From NCBI RefSeq assembly GCF_001613105.1, contig NZ_BDBS01000033.1:1-64000 (forward strand): a stretch of 64,000 bases of DNA, written 5' to 3'. Shown here one piece after another: positions 1 through 7,895 of the stretch (within the stretch, counting starts at the first letter, position 1; each line of letters begins with the position of its first letter). The notes below the pieces were generated by a model, which saw nothing but the letters and a program-made list of their open reading frames with translations, had not been told where the DNA came from and did not search any database. Both the position numbers and the translations under genes were made by a program. The DNA comes from Nocardia pseudobrasiliensis NBRC 108224 (GTDB lineage Bacteria > Actinomycetota > Actinomycetes > Mycobacteriales > Mycobacteriaceae).

Positions 1-978
1 GGGCGGGCCGGGCGGATACGAGCGTTCGCGCGGTCCGCGCGGCGGCTGCGGTCGGCTCGGAACGGACTGCGGATCGTCGGACCAGCCATCCGGCGCGGCC
101 TGTCGCGGCGGCCCGGGCGGCACCCGACGCATCGGCCCGCTGGGCGGAGCCTGATTCACTCCGCCCGGAACGCGGCGGATCGGTTCACTGGGCGGAGCAT
201 TGCGCGGCCCGTGAATCGAGACCTGCCGGGTCGGATCTCCGGGCGCGACCGCATCCGGCCCCCCGGGCGGCGCGTGGCGTCGAGATCCCTGCGGCGGAGC
301 CTGATTCGGCCCGGCCGGAGGCATCGGCCGCGGCGGGACCTGTCGCATCGCGCCACTGGGCGGTCCCGGGGGCGGGGTCTGCCGCATCGCGCCGTTGGCC
401 GGCCCCTGGCTCGGCGGATCCTGTCGTATCGCGCCGCCAGCGGGCCCCTGGTTGGCCGGGTCCTGCCGCATCGTGCCGTTCGGTGGGCCCTGGTTCGGGG
501 GGACCTGTCGCATTGCGCCGCCTGCGGGCCCCTGGTTGGGCGGCTCCTGTCGCATCGCGTCGTTCGGTGGGCCCTGGTTCGGAGGGACCTGCCGCATCGC
601 GCCGCTGGCAGGGCCCGGGTTCGGGGGGATCCGACGTATCGCGCCGCTGGGCGGTCCCTGGTTCGGCGCAGCCGGTCGCATGACGCCGCCGGGCATCTGA
701 TTGACGCCGTTGGGCGGGCGCATCGGGTCGCCGGGGCGGCCGGGGGTAGGTGGCAGGCGCGGAGGCGGGCTGGCGGGCGGCACCTGGTTGCCGGGGGAAA
801 CGCGGGGAATCGAACCGCTCAGCGGTGGGCGGGGTGGCGCCGATTCATCGGTCGGCGGGCCGTCCTGTGGCGGGGCCGGTCGGCGCGGTCCGCGCTCCCA
901 CGGTGCGGCCGGGGCACGCCGCGGTGCCGGACGGTCGTCGCCCGGCCCTTGGGGTCGGGAGGCGTCGTAATCACTCAC
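1..978 (-). CDS. Proline/glutamine-rich N-terminal part of a probable MurJ-type protein (truncated by window)
   Basis: A frame runs open from a GTG at 978 down to base 1 (326 codons), so the rest lies outside the window. A strong ribosome site (GGGAGG) sits about 7 nt before the GTG, whose first bases overlap a TGA (GTGA). The product is rich in Pro, Gln, Gly and Arg, has no membrane segment, and residues about 95-207 are 14-residue tandem repeats close to PPNQGPPNGAMRQD. By synteny with M. tuberculosis (Rv3908-Rv3909-Rv3910) the next gene should be murJ, the lipid II flippase, so this would be an unusually long cytoplasmic extension. The MurJ membrane domain itself is not visible; a separate low-complexity protein is possible. 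Confidence 0.6.
   Translation of the reverse strand, partial: MSDYDASRPQGPGDDRPAPRRAPAAPWERGPRRPAPPQDGPPTDESAPPRPPLSGSIPRVSPGNQVPPASPPPRLPPTPGRPGDPMRPPNGVNQMPGGVMRPAAPNQGPPSGAIRRIPPNPGPASGAMRQVPPNQGPPNDAMRQEPPNQGPAGGAMRQVPPNQGPPNGTMRQDPANQGPAGGAIRQDPPSQGPANGAMRQTPPPGPPSGAMRQVPPRPMPPAGPNQAPPQGSRRHAPPGGPDAVAPGDPTRQVSIHGPRNAPPSEPIRRVPGGVNQAPPSGPMRRVPPGPPRQAAPDGWSDDPQSVPSRPQPPRGPRERSYPPGPP
359..694 (-). repeat. Tandem 42-bp coding repeat (about 8 copies)
   Basis: The motif GGCCC(C)TGG recurs every 42 bp on the plus strand (401, 443, 485, 527, 569, then degenerate at 611 and 653). Forty-two bases is 14 codons, so the reading frame of the proline-rich gene is preserved. Copies differ mainly in the codons for residues 6-8 and 13. 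Confidence 0.85.
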
Positions 979-1058
979 CGCGCCTCCCGGTCTCGCAGCG
1001 GCGGGAGGTCGCCCCGAATCGCCGCCCCGGCCGAACGCGCGCCGTGATCGCCGCTCAT
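975..1058 (-). CDS. Micro-ORF (27 aa) coupling the DUF6049 gene to the proline-rich gene
   Basis: ATG at 1058 overlaps the TGA of the upstream gene (ATGA), and the TGA at 975-977 overlaps the GTG of the next gene (GTGA). AGGAGG lies 4 nt before the ATG. The predicted peptide is basic and starts MSGDHGARSAGAA. It may be a real leader peptide for translational coupling, or a frameshifted/extended N-terminus of the following gene. No family recognised. Confidence 0.35.
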   Translation of the reverse strand: MSGDHGARSAGAAIRGDLPPLRDREAR

Positions 1059-3595
1059 GGTTCCTCCTGTCGCTGCAGGACCCGTAGTCGCGCCCGCAGA
1101 TAACGATTGACCCTGCGCCGCGTCCCGGTGTCCAACCCCTCGTCGGCCGGATCCGGCTGCCCCCGGAAGCGACGCCACAGTCGGCGTCCGGCGAGCAGGA
1201 GCAGCAGTGCACCGGCACATGCGGTAATTATCGCCAACGCCTGACCATAGGCGTTGGACCGCACCGAGACGGATACGCCGTTCCCCAGCGCGACACCGTC
1301 CGGTGTGGTAATGGAGATCGGAATGGTCAGATTGCGACTATCGATCACCTCGGTCGGGATCTGGAATGAGCGGGTGCCCTCGGCGGGCAGGATCTGCTCG
1401 CCGATATCGGTGATCTTCGTCTCGGTAGGGGCATCGATCCGGAATTTGATCCGGATCGCCACCGGTAGCGGATTACGCACCACCAGCAGCAGCGGACTCT
1501 TCTCCGAGGCCAGGGTGTACACCCCGCCCGGCGGCAGCACGGTCACCTCGCGGAACAGCGTGTCCAGCGTCCTGGTGGTCTGATCGAGCCTGCGCTGCGC
1601 CACGGTATCGGCCTGTCCGTCCGGACTGTTGCGATCCGACAGCGTCAGCACGCGCACCAGATCGTCGCGCAGCGGCGTCAGATACTGCCGCGGCGACGGC
1701 TCCTGCTGGGGAACCTCCGCCAGCGCCGAGAACAGATCGGTGATCCTCTTGTCCTGCGCGCGCAGCGGATCGATGAACTGATCGGGCACGGCCAGCTCGG
1801 CCACACCGCGCAGATAGTCGACGTCGAACGGGCGCGGATCCGGCGGTGTGGCAAGCAGATCGGCGAATGAGCGTGGCGTGGCCAGCCCGTTGCGCACCAG
1901 CAGTTCGAGCTGATTGAGCAGGGCGGACGCCTCGTCCTTGTTGGCGCTCCACTGCTGCGGCGGCATCAGCAGCAGCGAACGCGGCCCCCCGGCCTGCGGA
2001 TTCAGCGCCGCCCACGACACCGCGCCGAGCGCGTCCTGCAGCCGGGCCGCGCGCGAGTCGTTGGCCAGTTTGTAGCGCACCCGCTCCGGGGTGAACGGCG
2101 GCGTCGGCGGATTGGAACCCACCGCGGCCAGTGCCGTCGCGGACCAGATGTCGAAGGTGGCCGCCTTCAAACCCGGCTCGGCAGGAGGCTGCGTATTCGG
2201 CTGGGCGGGAGGCAGAATCGCGGGCAGGCGCACCATGTCGGGTGCGGGCGAATCGCTCTCGGCCGCCATCACCGCGGTATTGCGCACGGTGCGCGCGACC
2301 CCGGTTGCGTTGCTGCGGGATTCGGCGGTGGAGACGGCCGTGTCGGCGAGGACCGCGGTGTGGAAGCCGTGCCCGGCCAACAGCGTGCCCGCCTCGGAGT
2401 CGATACTGCCCGAATCGGGCAGGGCCACGCCGCGCACCGATTTCACCGACAGCTGGGAATCCACGATATCGGCGGGCGCATCGATCGCGCGGGCACTCAG
2501 ATCGGCATCATGGACGGCGGCCAGCGCGGGCAGGTCGACCTGCGCGAACGGCAGCGCGATCGTGCACATTCCGGAGGCCACCGCGCGCACCCGGTCCAGC
2601 CAGGCCTTGGCGGCGGCCGGTCCGCGATCGGAGCCGTCCCGGGTGGGGCCGCCCGGATCGGACGGACTGGCCAGCACCCGATAGCCCTGGGCCATCGCCG
2701 AAACCGTCAGCAGCAGATCCGGATCGACCGCCAGACAGATCGAGGAGGCCAGATTCGGCCCGGAACGACCGGACTCCGGACGCCGCACCGATTCCAGGGC
2801 CGCGACCAGCTGATCCAACCGGCCGCCCGTGGCCAGCTCGCCGGCCAATTCGTCATCGGTCAGCAGCGCCTTGCCCGGCAGCGGTCCGGTGATACCGCCC
2901 ACCAGCCGGGGCCGATCGGCCAGCGGCCAGATCGTGGTGATCGCCATCGGCGCCTCGGTGGGTGCGGGAACGGGCTGCCCCGCATCGTCTTTCGCGTCGC
3001 TCGCGGCGGGCAGGCCCAGGACCGGCAGCAGGAAGCGGGCGTCGTCGAGCCGGGCCTGGCTGCCGTAGTCGGGCTGGCCGTTGACATTGAGCAGCAGCGG
3101 ATAGACGCCCGGCTCGGTGATGTCGAGCGAGGAGGTGACCGGCGAACTGCCGCTGATCCCGTGCGTTCCGGCGCGCACGCCCACCCGGATCGTGAACTGT
3201 TTGCGCTGGGCCGGTTCGAGTCGGTCCGCGAGATCCTGGAACGGACCAACGACGTCGTAGTTCACCTGATCCAGGCGCAGCGACGAGCGCAGCCCGATAC
3301 CCGTGGCCACGGGTGCGGCCCGCTGAATACGCACGCTGACATCGGAGACCGGCCGGTCACCGACATTGGTCACGGTCCCCGAGACGGTCAGCACCGAATC
3401 GCTGGTCGTCGTCACCGTTTCCGGCCCGACCGAATCCAGCGTGAGCTTGAGGAACTGTGGGCCCGACGAATTCGCGCCGGGCGACTGGGCGGCGGCCGGT
3501 CCGGCGAGTGTCGCCGCCGGTCCGGACAGCACCGCGAGCGCCAACGCGACGAACATCGGCACCCAGCGGCGCAGAGGGCGCCCCGCACGCGTCAT
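1055..3595 (-). CDS. DUF6049 family exported/membrane protein (Rv3909-like)
   Basis: 846 residues from the ATG at 3595, which overlaps the mutT4 stop (ATGA). An N-terminal hydrophobic signal (about residues 10-35, ending near GPAAAQS) and one C-terminal membrane helix (about 795-818) followed by a basic tail give a type I membrane topology with a large extracytoplasmic domain. Position and architecture match Rv3909 of M. tuberculosis, which sits between the Nudix gene and murJ. The function of the family is unknown; the conserved link to murJ points to cell-wall assembly (inference). Confidence 0.8.
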   Translation of the reverse strand: MTRAGRPLRRWVPMFVALALAVLSGPAATLAGPAAAQSPGANSSGPQFLKLTLDSVGPETVTTTSDSVLTVSGTVTNVGDRPVSDVSVRIQRAAPVATGIGLRSSLRLDQVNYDVVGPFQDLADRLEPAQRKQFTIRVGVRAGTHGISGSSPVTSSLDITEPGVYPLLLNVNGQPDYGSQARLDDARFLLPVLGLPAASDAKDDAGQPVPAPTEAPMAITTIWPLADRPRLVGGITGPLPGKALLTDDELAGELATGGRLDQLVAALESVRRPESGRSGPNLASSICLAVDPDLLLTVSAMAQGYRVLASPSDPGGPTRDGSDRGPAAAKAWLDRVRAVASGMCTIALPFAQVDLPALAAVHDADLSARAIDAPADIVDSQLSVKSVRGVALPDSGSIDSEAGTLLAGHGFHTAVLADTAVSTAESRSNATGVARTVRNTAVMAAESDSPAPDMVRLPAILPPAQPNTQPPAEPGLKAATFDIWSATALAAVGSNPPTPPFTPERVRYKLANDSRAARLQDALGAVSWAALNPQAGGPRSLLLMPPQQWSANKDEASALLNQLELLVRNGLATPRSFADLLATPPDPRPFDVDYLRGVAELAVPDQFIDPLRAQDKRITDLFSALAEVPQQEPSPRQYLTPLRDDLVRVLTLSDRNSPDGQADTVAQRRLDQTTRTLDTLFREVTVLPPGGVYTLASEKSPLLLVVRNPLPVAIRIKFRIDAPTETKITDIGEQILPAEGTRSFQIPTEVIDSRNLTIPISITTPDGVALGNGVSVSVRSNAYGQALAIITACAGALLLLLAGRRLWRRFRGQPDPADEGLDTGTRRRVNRYLRARLRVLQRQEEP

Positions 3596-4149
3596 TGTCT
3601 GCCGTTCTCCATCCGGTCGATCAGGCGGTTCGCGACCTCGGCGAGGCGTCGTTCGTCGGCATAGGCCAGGCGCGAGTCGAGCTCGGTGAGCGGCACCCAG
3701 GCCACCTTGGTGACCTCGACATCGGCATCGGAGAGTTCCCCGCCCAGCGAGCGCATCAGATAGTGATGCACGGTTTTGTGTACCCGGCGTCCGTCGGTCA
3801 CGAACCAGTAGTCGATGCTGCCGAGTTCGGCCACGACCGTGCCGTTGATCCCGGTCTCCTCGGCGACCTCGCGCACGGCGGTCTGCTCGGCGGTCTCGCC
3901 CGCCTCGATATGTCCCTTGGGCAGCGACCACAGCAGGCGGCCGCGCCGATCGGTGCGCCCGATCAGGGCCGCGCAGCGCTTGTCGCGCGGGCCGTCGAGG
4001 CCGTCGACCACGAGACCACCCGCGGAGGTCTCGCGGACCGTGCGCATGCGCGGTTTGCTCTTGTTCTTCTGACTCTCCGCGGAGCTCCCGGCCGAACTGC
4101 GGCGCCGGGGCTGGCGGCGTCGACTGTTCGCGCGATCGGCCGGAGACAC
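3592..4149 (-). CDS. mutT4: Nudix hydrolase, MutT4 type
   Basis: 185 residues from a GTG at 4149. A basic N-terminal tail (residues 1-34) precedes a Nudix fold; the Nudix box begins GHIEAGETAEQTAVREV and continues with EETGI, supplying the Mg2+-binding glutamates. The core strongly resembles M. tuberculosis MutT4 (Rv3908), including the stretch DYWFVTDGRRVHKTVHHYLM. The family hydrolyses nucleoside diphosphate-X compounds. On the minus strand TAAACT lies 6 nt before the GTG, so a leaderless message is plausible. First gene of the operon running left; divergent from pcnA. Confidence 0.9.
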   Translation of the reverse strand: MSPADRANSRRRQPRRRSSAGSSAESQKNKSKPRMRTVRETSAGGLVVDGLDGPRDKRCAALIGRTDRRGRLLWSLPKGHIEAGETAEQTAVREVAEETGINGTVVAELGSIDYWFVTDGRRVHKTVHHYLMRSLGGELSDADVEVTKVAWVPLTELDSRLAYADERRLAEVANRLIDRMENGRQ

Positions 4150-4195
4150 TGCGCCAGTTTAGCTGTGTTCATTTGGCCGCTCCTTCGTCGCGGCG

Positions 4196-4290
4196 GGGTT
4201 TGCGGCCCTGAGGCTCGTCGTTTCGGGGCCATCGCTGGCTCCTTCGTCGCGGACGCGATGACCCCGAAACGACGAGCCGGCCGCAAACCC
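4196..4290. repeat. Long interrupted inverted repeat between mutT4 and pcnA
   Basis: GGGTTTGCGGCC (4196-4207) pairs with 4279-4290; the 17-mer GGCTCGTCGTTTCGGGG (4212-4228) pairs with 4262-4278; CATCGC (4230-4235) pairs with 4255-4260, leaving a 19-nt loop and a few unpaired bases. The 15-mer GCTCCTTCGTCGCGG also occurs as a direct repeat at 4179-4193 and 4238-4252. It could be a miniature repeat element or a divergent-promoter structure. Confidence 0.8.
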
Positions 4291-4370
4291 TCTCAGGTTG
4301 GGCCGGGCGTGTCGTTGTGGGATGTCAGAGGGGGCTTCTATGCGGAGTCAACTGCGGGTTCGGGACCCAC

Positions 4371-4376
4371 TAAGCT
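4371..4376 (+). promoter_or_regulatory. Putative -10 element of pcnA
   Basis: TAAGCT lies 8 nt before the GTG at 4385, a spacing typical of leaderless transcripts in actinobacteria. No good -35 is visible. Confidence 0.4.
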
Positions 4377-4384
4377 GCATCTCC

Positions 4385-5845
4385 GTGGTTTCGCCGAAGT
4401 CCGAGTCCGAGAACGACCGTCGTACCCGATTGCTCGCCGCGGCGGCGATCACACTGGGTCGGTTGTCGGATGTGCTGACCCCGCTGGGCGAGATGTTCGC
4501 CGCTCGCGGCCATGAGCTCTATCTCGTGGGCGGCAGTGTGCGGGACGCGGTGCTCGGGCGGTTGGGCACCGATCTGGACTTCACCACCGATGCTCGGCCG
4601 GAGCAGGTGCTCGAGATCGTGCGCGGGTGGGCCGACAACATCTGGGATACCGGGGGGCTGGCGTTCGGGACGGTCAGCGCCGCCAAATCCGGCTGGCAGC
4701 TGGAGATCACGACCTTCCGCAGCGATACCTACGATCGGGTCTCACGCAATCCGGAGGTTTCCTTCGGCGACACCCTCGCCGGCGATCTGGTGCGCCGCGA
4801 TTTCACCGCCAATGCCATGGCCGTGCGCATCGGCGGACTGGGTGAGCTCGAATTCGTCGATCCGCTCGACGGTATGTCCGCACTGCTCGACGGCGTCCTG
4901 GATACGCCTGCGGCGCCGGAGGATTCGTTCAGCGACGATCCGCTGCGCATGTTGCGCGGTGCGCGGTTCGTCGCACAGCTCGGCTTCCGGCTGGCCCCGC
5001 GGGTACGCGCGGCGATCGTCGAGATGGCCGGGGAGATCGAGCGGATCACCGCCGAGCGGGTGCACGCCGAGCTGGACAAACTGATCGGCGGACAGTATCC
5101 GACCGAGGGCATCGATGTCATGTGCGAGACCGGCCTGGCCGCGCGGGTGCTGCCGGAGGTGCCCGCCATGCAGCTCGAGATCGACGAACACCATCAGCAC
5201 AAGGACGTCTACCAGCATTCGCTGACCGTGCTGCGCCAGGCCATCGATCAGGAGGAGGGCGATCCGGATCTGGTGCTGCGCTGGGCGGCGCTGCTGCACG
5301 ACATCGGCAAGCCGCCGACCAAGCGCAACGAGCCGGGCGGCGGCGTGAGCTTCCACCACCACGAGGTGGTCGGCGCGAAGATGGTGCGAAAGCGGATGCG
5401 CGCCTTGAAATATTCGAAGCAGTTCACCGAGGACGTCGCCCGCCTGGTCTACCTGCATCTGCGCTTCCACGGCTACGGCAAGGGCCAGTGGACCGACTCG
5501 GCGGTGCGCCGCTACGTCACCGATGCCGGTGATCTGCTCCCCCGCCTGCACAAACTGGTCCGCGCCGACTGCACCACCCGCAACAAGCGCCGCGCCGCCC
5601 AATTGCAGTCCACCTACGACGACCTCGAGATTCGCATCGCCCGCATCCAGGAACAGGAGGATCTCGCGCGGGTCCGCCCCGACCTCGACGGCAACGCCAT
5701 CATGGAACTGCTCGGCCTGCCGCCGGGTCCCGAGGTGGGCCGCGCTTGGCGCTATCTCAAGGAACTGCGCCTCGATCGCGGGCCGATGGATCGCGACGAG
5801 GCCGAAGCGGCGCTGCGACAGTGGTGGGAGCAGGGCGCGCCCTAG
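4385..5845 (+). CDS. pcnA: CCA-adding tRNA nucleotidyltransferase
   Basis: Adds or repairs the 3' CCA end of tRNA. From GTG 4385 the protein has 486 residues, close to the 480 of M. tuberculosis PcnA; an in-frame ATG at 4340, preceded by GAGGGGG, is an alternative start. The nucleotidyltransferase signature LVGGSVRDAVLG plus DLDFTTDARPEQ (metal-binding Asp pair) is near residues 48-70, followed by the RRDFTANAMA motif and a C-terminal HD domain with LLHDIGKP and the HHHEVVGAKMV motif. Divergent from mutT4; ends 3 bp from a convergent gene. Confidence 0.95.
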   Translation: MVSPKSESENDRRTRLLAAAAITLGRLSDVLTPLGEMFAARGHELYLVGGSVRDAVLGRLGTDLDFTTDARPEQVLEIVRGWADNIWDTGGLAFGTVSAAKSGWQLEITTFRSDTYDRVSRNPEVSFGDTLAGDLVRRDFTANAMAVRIGGLGELEFVDPLDGMSALLDGVLDTPAAPEDSFSDDPLRMLRGARFVAQLGFRLAPRVRAAIVEMAGEIERITAERVHAELDKLIGGQYPTEGIDVMCETGLAARVLPEVPAMQLEIDEHHQHKDVYQHSLTVLRQAIDQEEGDPDLVLRWAALLHDIGKPPTKRNEPGGGVSFHHHEVVGAKMVRKRMRALKYSKQFTEDVARLVYLHLRFHGYGKGQWTDSAVRRYVTDAGDLLPRLHKLVRADCTTRNKRRAAQLQSTYDDLEIRIARIQEQEDLARVRPDLDGNAIMELLGLPPGPEVGRAWRYLKELRLDRGPMDRDEAEAALRQWWEQGAP

Positions 5846-5848
5846 CAC

Positions 5849-6589
5849 TCAGAAGATGATGAGCGTGGTCCCCGCGACAATGGCGGAGCGGATCTGCGCG
5901 AGGTCGAACGAGCCTGCCATATCGGCGATCTCGATGCGGAAGTGAATGCGATCGTCGTGACGGTCGGCCCGGACGATGCGGATGTTGTCGGGTAGATCGG
6001 TGAGCGGTATCGGCGCCGGGCGCACCCAGCGGCGCGGGACTCGAAGGCCCCACCAGTAGGCCCGGTGGATCGCCACCGACAGCAGATTGTCGCCGACGCT
6101 CGCGTCCACCAGGGCGCGGAGTCTTCGGCGGCGATGCCGGGCGATGAGCAGGCCGTCGGTCTCGACCCCGATCTCCCAGTCCAGCTGCCAGGCATTGAGC
6201 CAATTCGCCACGGCGGTTGTCGTGACCGTGCCGGTGATGTCGAGCGTGGTGGTCCGGACCCTGGTCGGCACCCCCGGAATCAGCCGGACACCGTGCGCGA
6301 TCACGGTCATCGCCTCGATCGGATGTCCGTTCCACAGCAGATCCGTGAGCACCGTCTTGGTCTGGAAATGCGCGCCGCGGCGGCGCGCCTTCAGGGTCGT
6401 CAGTGTGGCCGTCATTTCGTGGCCGAGCAGGGTCGCGCTCACCTCGCGCCCGCCGAACTGACTCAGAATCCCCTCGCTGAGCAGCGTCATCAGCACATCC
6501 GGCACCAGCGCGGTGACGGTACCCGCGCCCAGGTCCGCTACCGGGTCCAGCCAGGCGAACCAGGATTTCGGATCGAAATAGGTGGCCAT
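5849..6589 (-). CDS. Conserved hypothetical protein, possibly DUF2993/LmeA-like
   Basis: 246 residues from the ATG at 6589 (MATYFDPKSWFAW). No signal peptide is obvious. The alternating hydrophobic/polar strands around residues 45-150 and the motif ATLTTLKARRRGAHFQTK recall lipid-binding DUF2993-type beta proteins, but I cannot confirm the family. Convergent with pcnA (3 bp apart) and divergent from the molybdate operon, so probably a separate transcription unit. Confidence 0.6.
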   Translation of the reverse strand: MATYFDPKSWFAWLDPVADLGAGTVTALVPDVLMTLLSEGILSQFGGREVSATLLGHEMTATLTTLKARRRGAHFQTKTVLTDLLWNGHPIEAMTVIAHGVRLIPGVPTRVRTTTLDITGTVTTTAVANWLNAWQLDWEIGVETDGLLIARHRRRRLRALVDASVGDNLLSVAIHRAYWWGLRVPRRWVRPAPIPLTDLPDNIRIVRADRHDDRIHFRIEIADMAGSFDLAQIRSAIVAGTTLIIF

Positions 6590-6692
6590 GATTGGTTCGA
6601 GCGTACTGGCCGGGGCGCGACATCCGGGTGGACGGTTGGTGACTTCTCCGGAATCGGGGCACCGAAGCGCCGCGGATTCGGATGTTCGCACG

Positions 6693-6721
6693 TTGTTCGT
6701 CCGAGAATGCGGTTCTATGCT
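6693..6721 (+). promoter_or_regulatory. SigA-type promoter of the molybdate operon
   Basis: TTGTTC (6693-6698), a 17-bp spacer and TATGCT (6716-6721), with a GTG start 7 nt further on at 6729. This is the best-spaced -35/-10 pair I see in the window and implies a leaderless transcript. Confidence 0.6.
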
Positions 6722-6728
6722 GCTGCTC

Positions 6729-7127
6729 GTGCCCAGCTTGCGGATCCGCGACGCCGCCGAACTCCTCGGCGTCAGCGATGACACCGTGCGGCGCTGGATC
6801 GATACCGGCGCCCTCGCGGCGCACAAGGACGACTCCGGCCGCCTGATGATCGACGGCAAGGAACTCGCCATCCTGGCGGCGGGTAACGCGCGGACGCCGC
6901 AGACCAGGCTGGGTAGTGCCAGTTCGGCACGTAATCGGTTCCCCGGACTGGTCACTCGCGTGGTGGCCGACGGGGTGATGGCTCAGGTGGAGATGCAATG
7001 CGGTCCGTTCACAGTCGTGTCGTTGATGAGCAGCGAATCGGTGGCCGCGCTCGGCCTGGAGCCGGGCAGCGTCGCGGTGGCCAGCGTCAAGGCGACGACC
7101 GTGGTCGTGGAAACGCCGTCGGCATGA
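6729..7127 (+). CDS. HTH-TOBE molybdenum-binding regulator-like protein
   Basis: 132 residues from GTG 6729; an in-frame ATG at 6717 overlaps the -10 element and is less likely. Residues about 4-50 form a MerR/excisionase-type helix-turn-helix (LRIRDAAELLGVSDDTVRRW); residues about 67-130 form a TOBE/Mop domain, which binds molybdate or tungstate. It overlaps modA by ATGA, so it is translationally coupled to the transporter. Likely a molybdate-responsive regulator or a molybdate store; direct DNA binding is inferred. Confidence 0.85.
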   Translation: MPSLRIRDAAELLGVSDDTVRRWIDTGALAAHKDDSGRLMIDGKELAILAAGNARTPQTRLGSASSARNRFPGLVTRVVADGVMAQVEMQCGPFTVVSLMSSESVAALGLEPGSVAVASVKATTVVVETPSA

Positions 7128-7885
7128 GGCGATTCGCGATCGTCCTCACCGCCGCGGCCGTCACGGCCGCGCTGGCGGGCTGCGGTTCCCAGGATTCCGG
7201 CGGCTCCGACCGGACCACCCTCACCGTCTTCGCCGCGGCCTCACTGAACAAGGTCTTCACCGACCTCGGCACGAAATTCGAGGCGGCGCACCCGAATACG
7301 AAGGTGACCTTCTCCTTCGCGGGTTCGTCGGATCTGGCCGCCCAGCTGAATCAGGGCGCGCCCGCCGATGTCTTCGCCTCCGCCGACACCGCGAATATGG
7401 ATAAGGCGGTCAACGGCGGACGCATCACCGAGAAGCCGGAGAATTTCGCGACCAACGTCCTCACCATCGTCACCCCGCCCGGCAATCCGAAACATATCGC
7501 GGCCCTGTCCGATCTGACCCAGCCCGGCCTGCGGCTGGTGGTGTGCGCCCCGCAGGTGCCGTGCGGTTCGGCGACCAAGAAGGTCAGCGCCGCCGCGAAT
7601 GTCGCGCTGAAGCCGGTGAGCGAGGAGTCCGCGGTCACCGACGTACTGGCCAAGGTCACCTCCGGCGAGGCCGATGCGGGACTGGTCTATGTCACCGATG
7701 CGGCGGGCGCGGGCGCGAAGGTCGGCACCGTGGCCTTCCCGGAATCCTCCGGTGCGGTGAATACGTATCCGATCGCGACCGTGGCCGATTCGAAGCACGC
7801 CCAACTCGCGCACGACTTCGAAGCCCTGATCGCCGGTCCGGACGGTCGCGCCGCACTGGCCGCCGCGGGCTTCGGAGCGCCGTGA
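7124..7885 (+). CDS. modA: Molybdate ABC transporter, substrate-binding lipoprotein
   Basis: 253 residues. An N-terminal signal with lipobox LAGC (Cys20) anchors the protein outside the membrane. The ModA fold is recognised from LTVFAAASLNKVFTDLG, VTFSFAGSSDLAAQLNQGAPADVFASAD and a C-terminal LIAGPDGRAALAAAGFG; the Ser residues of AAS and GSS normally bind the oxyanion. Start fixed by the ATGA overlap with the upstream gene. Binds molybdate for ModBC. Confidence 0.95.
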   Translation: MRRFAIVLTAAAVTAALAGCGSQDSGGSDRTTLTVFAAASLNKVFTDLGTKFEAAHPNTKVTFSFAGSSDLAAQLNQGAPADVFASADTANMDKAVNGGRITEKPENFATNVLTIVTPPGNPKHIAALSDLTQPGLRLVVCAPQVPCGSATKKVSAAANVALKPVSEESAVTDVLAKVTSGEADAGLVYVTDAAGAGAKVGTVAFPESSGAVNTYPIATVADSKHAQLAHDFEALIAGPDGRAALAAAGFGAP

Positions 7886-7895
7886 GCCGCGGTAG

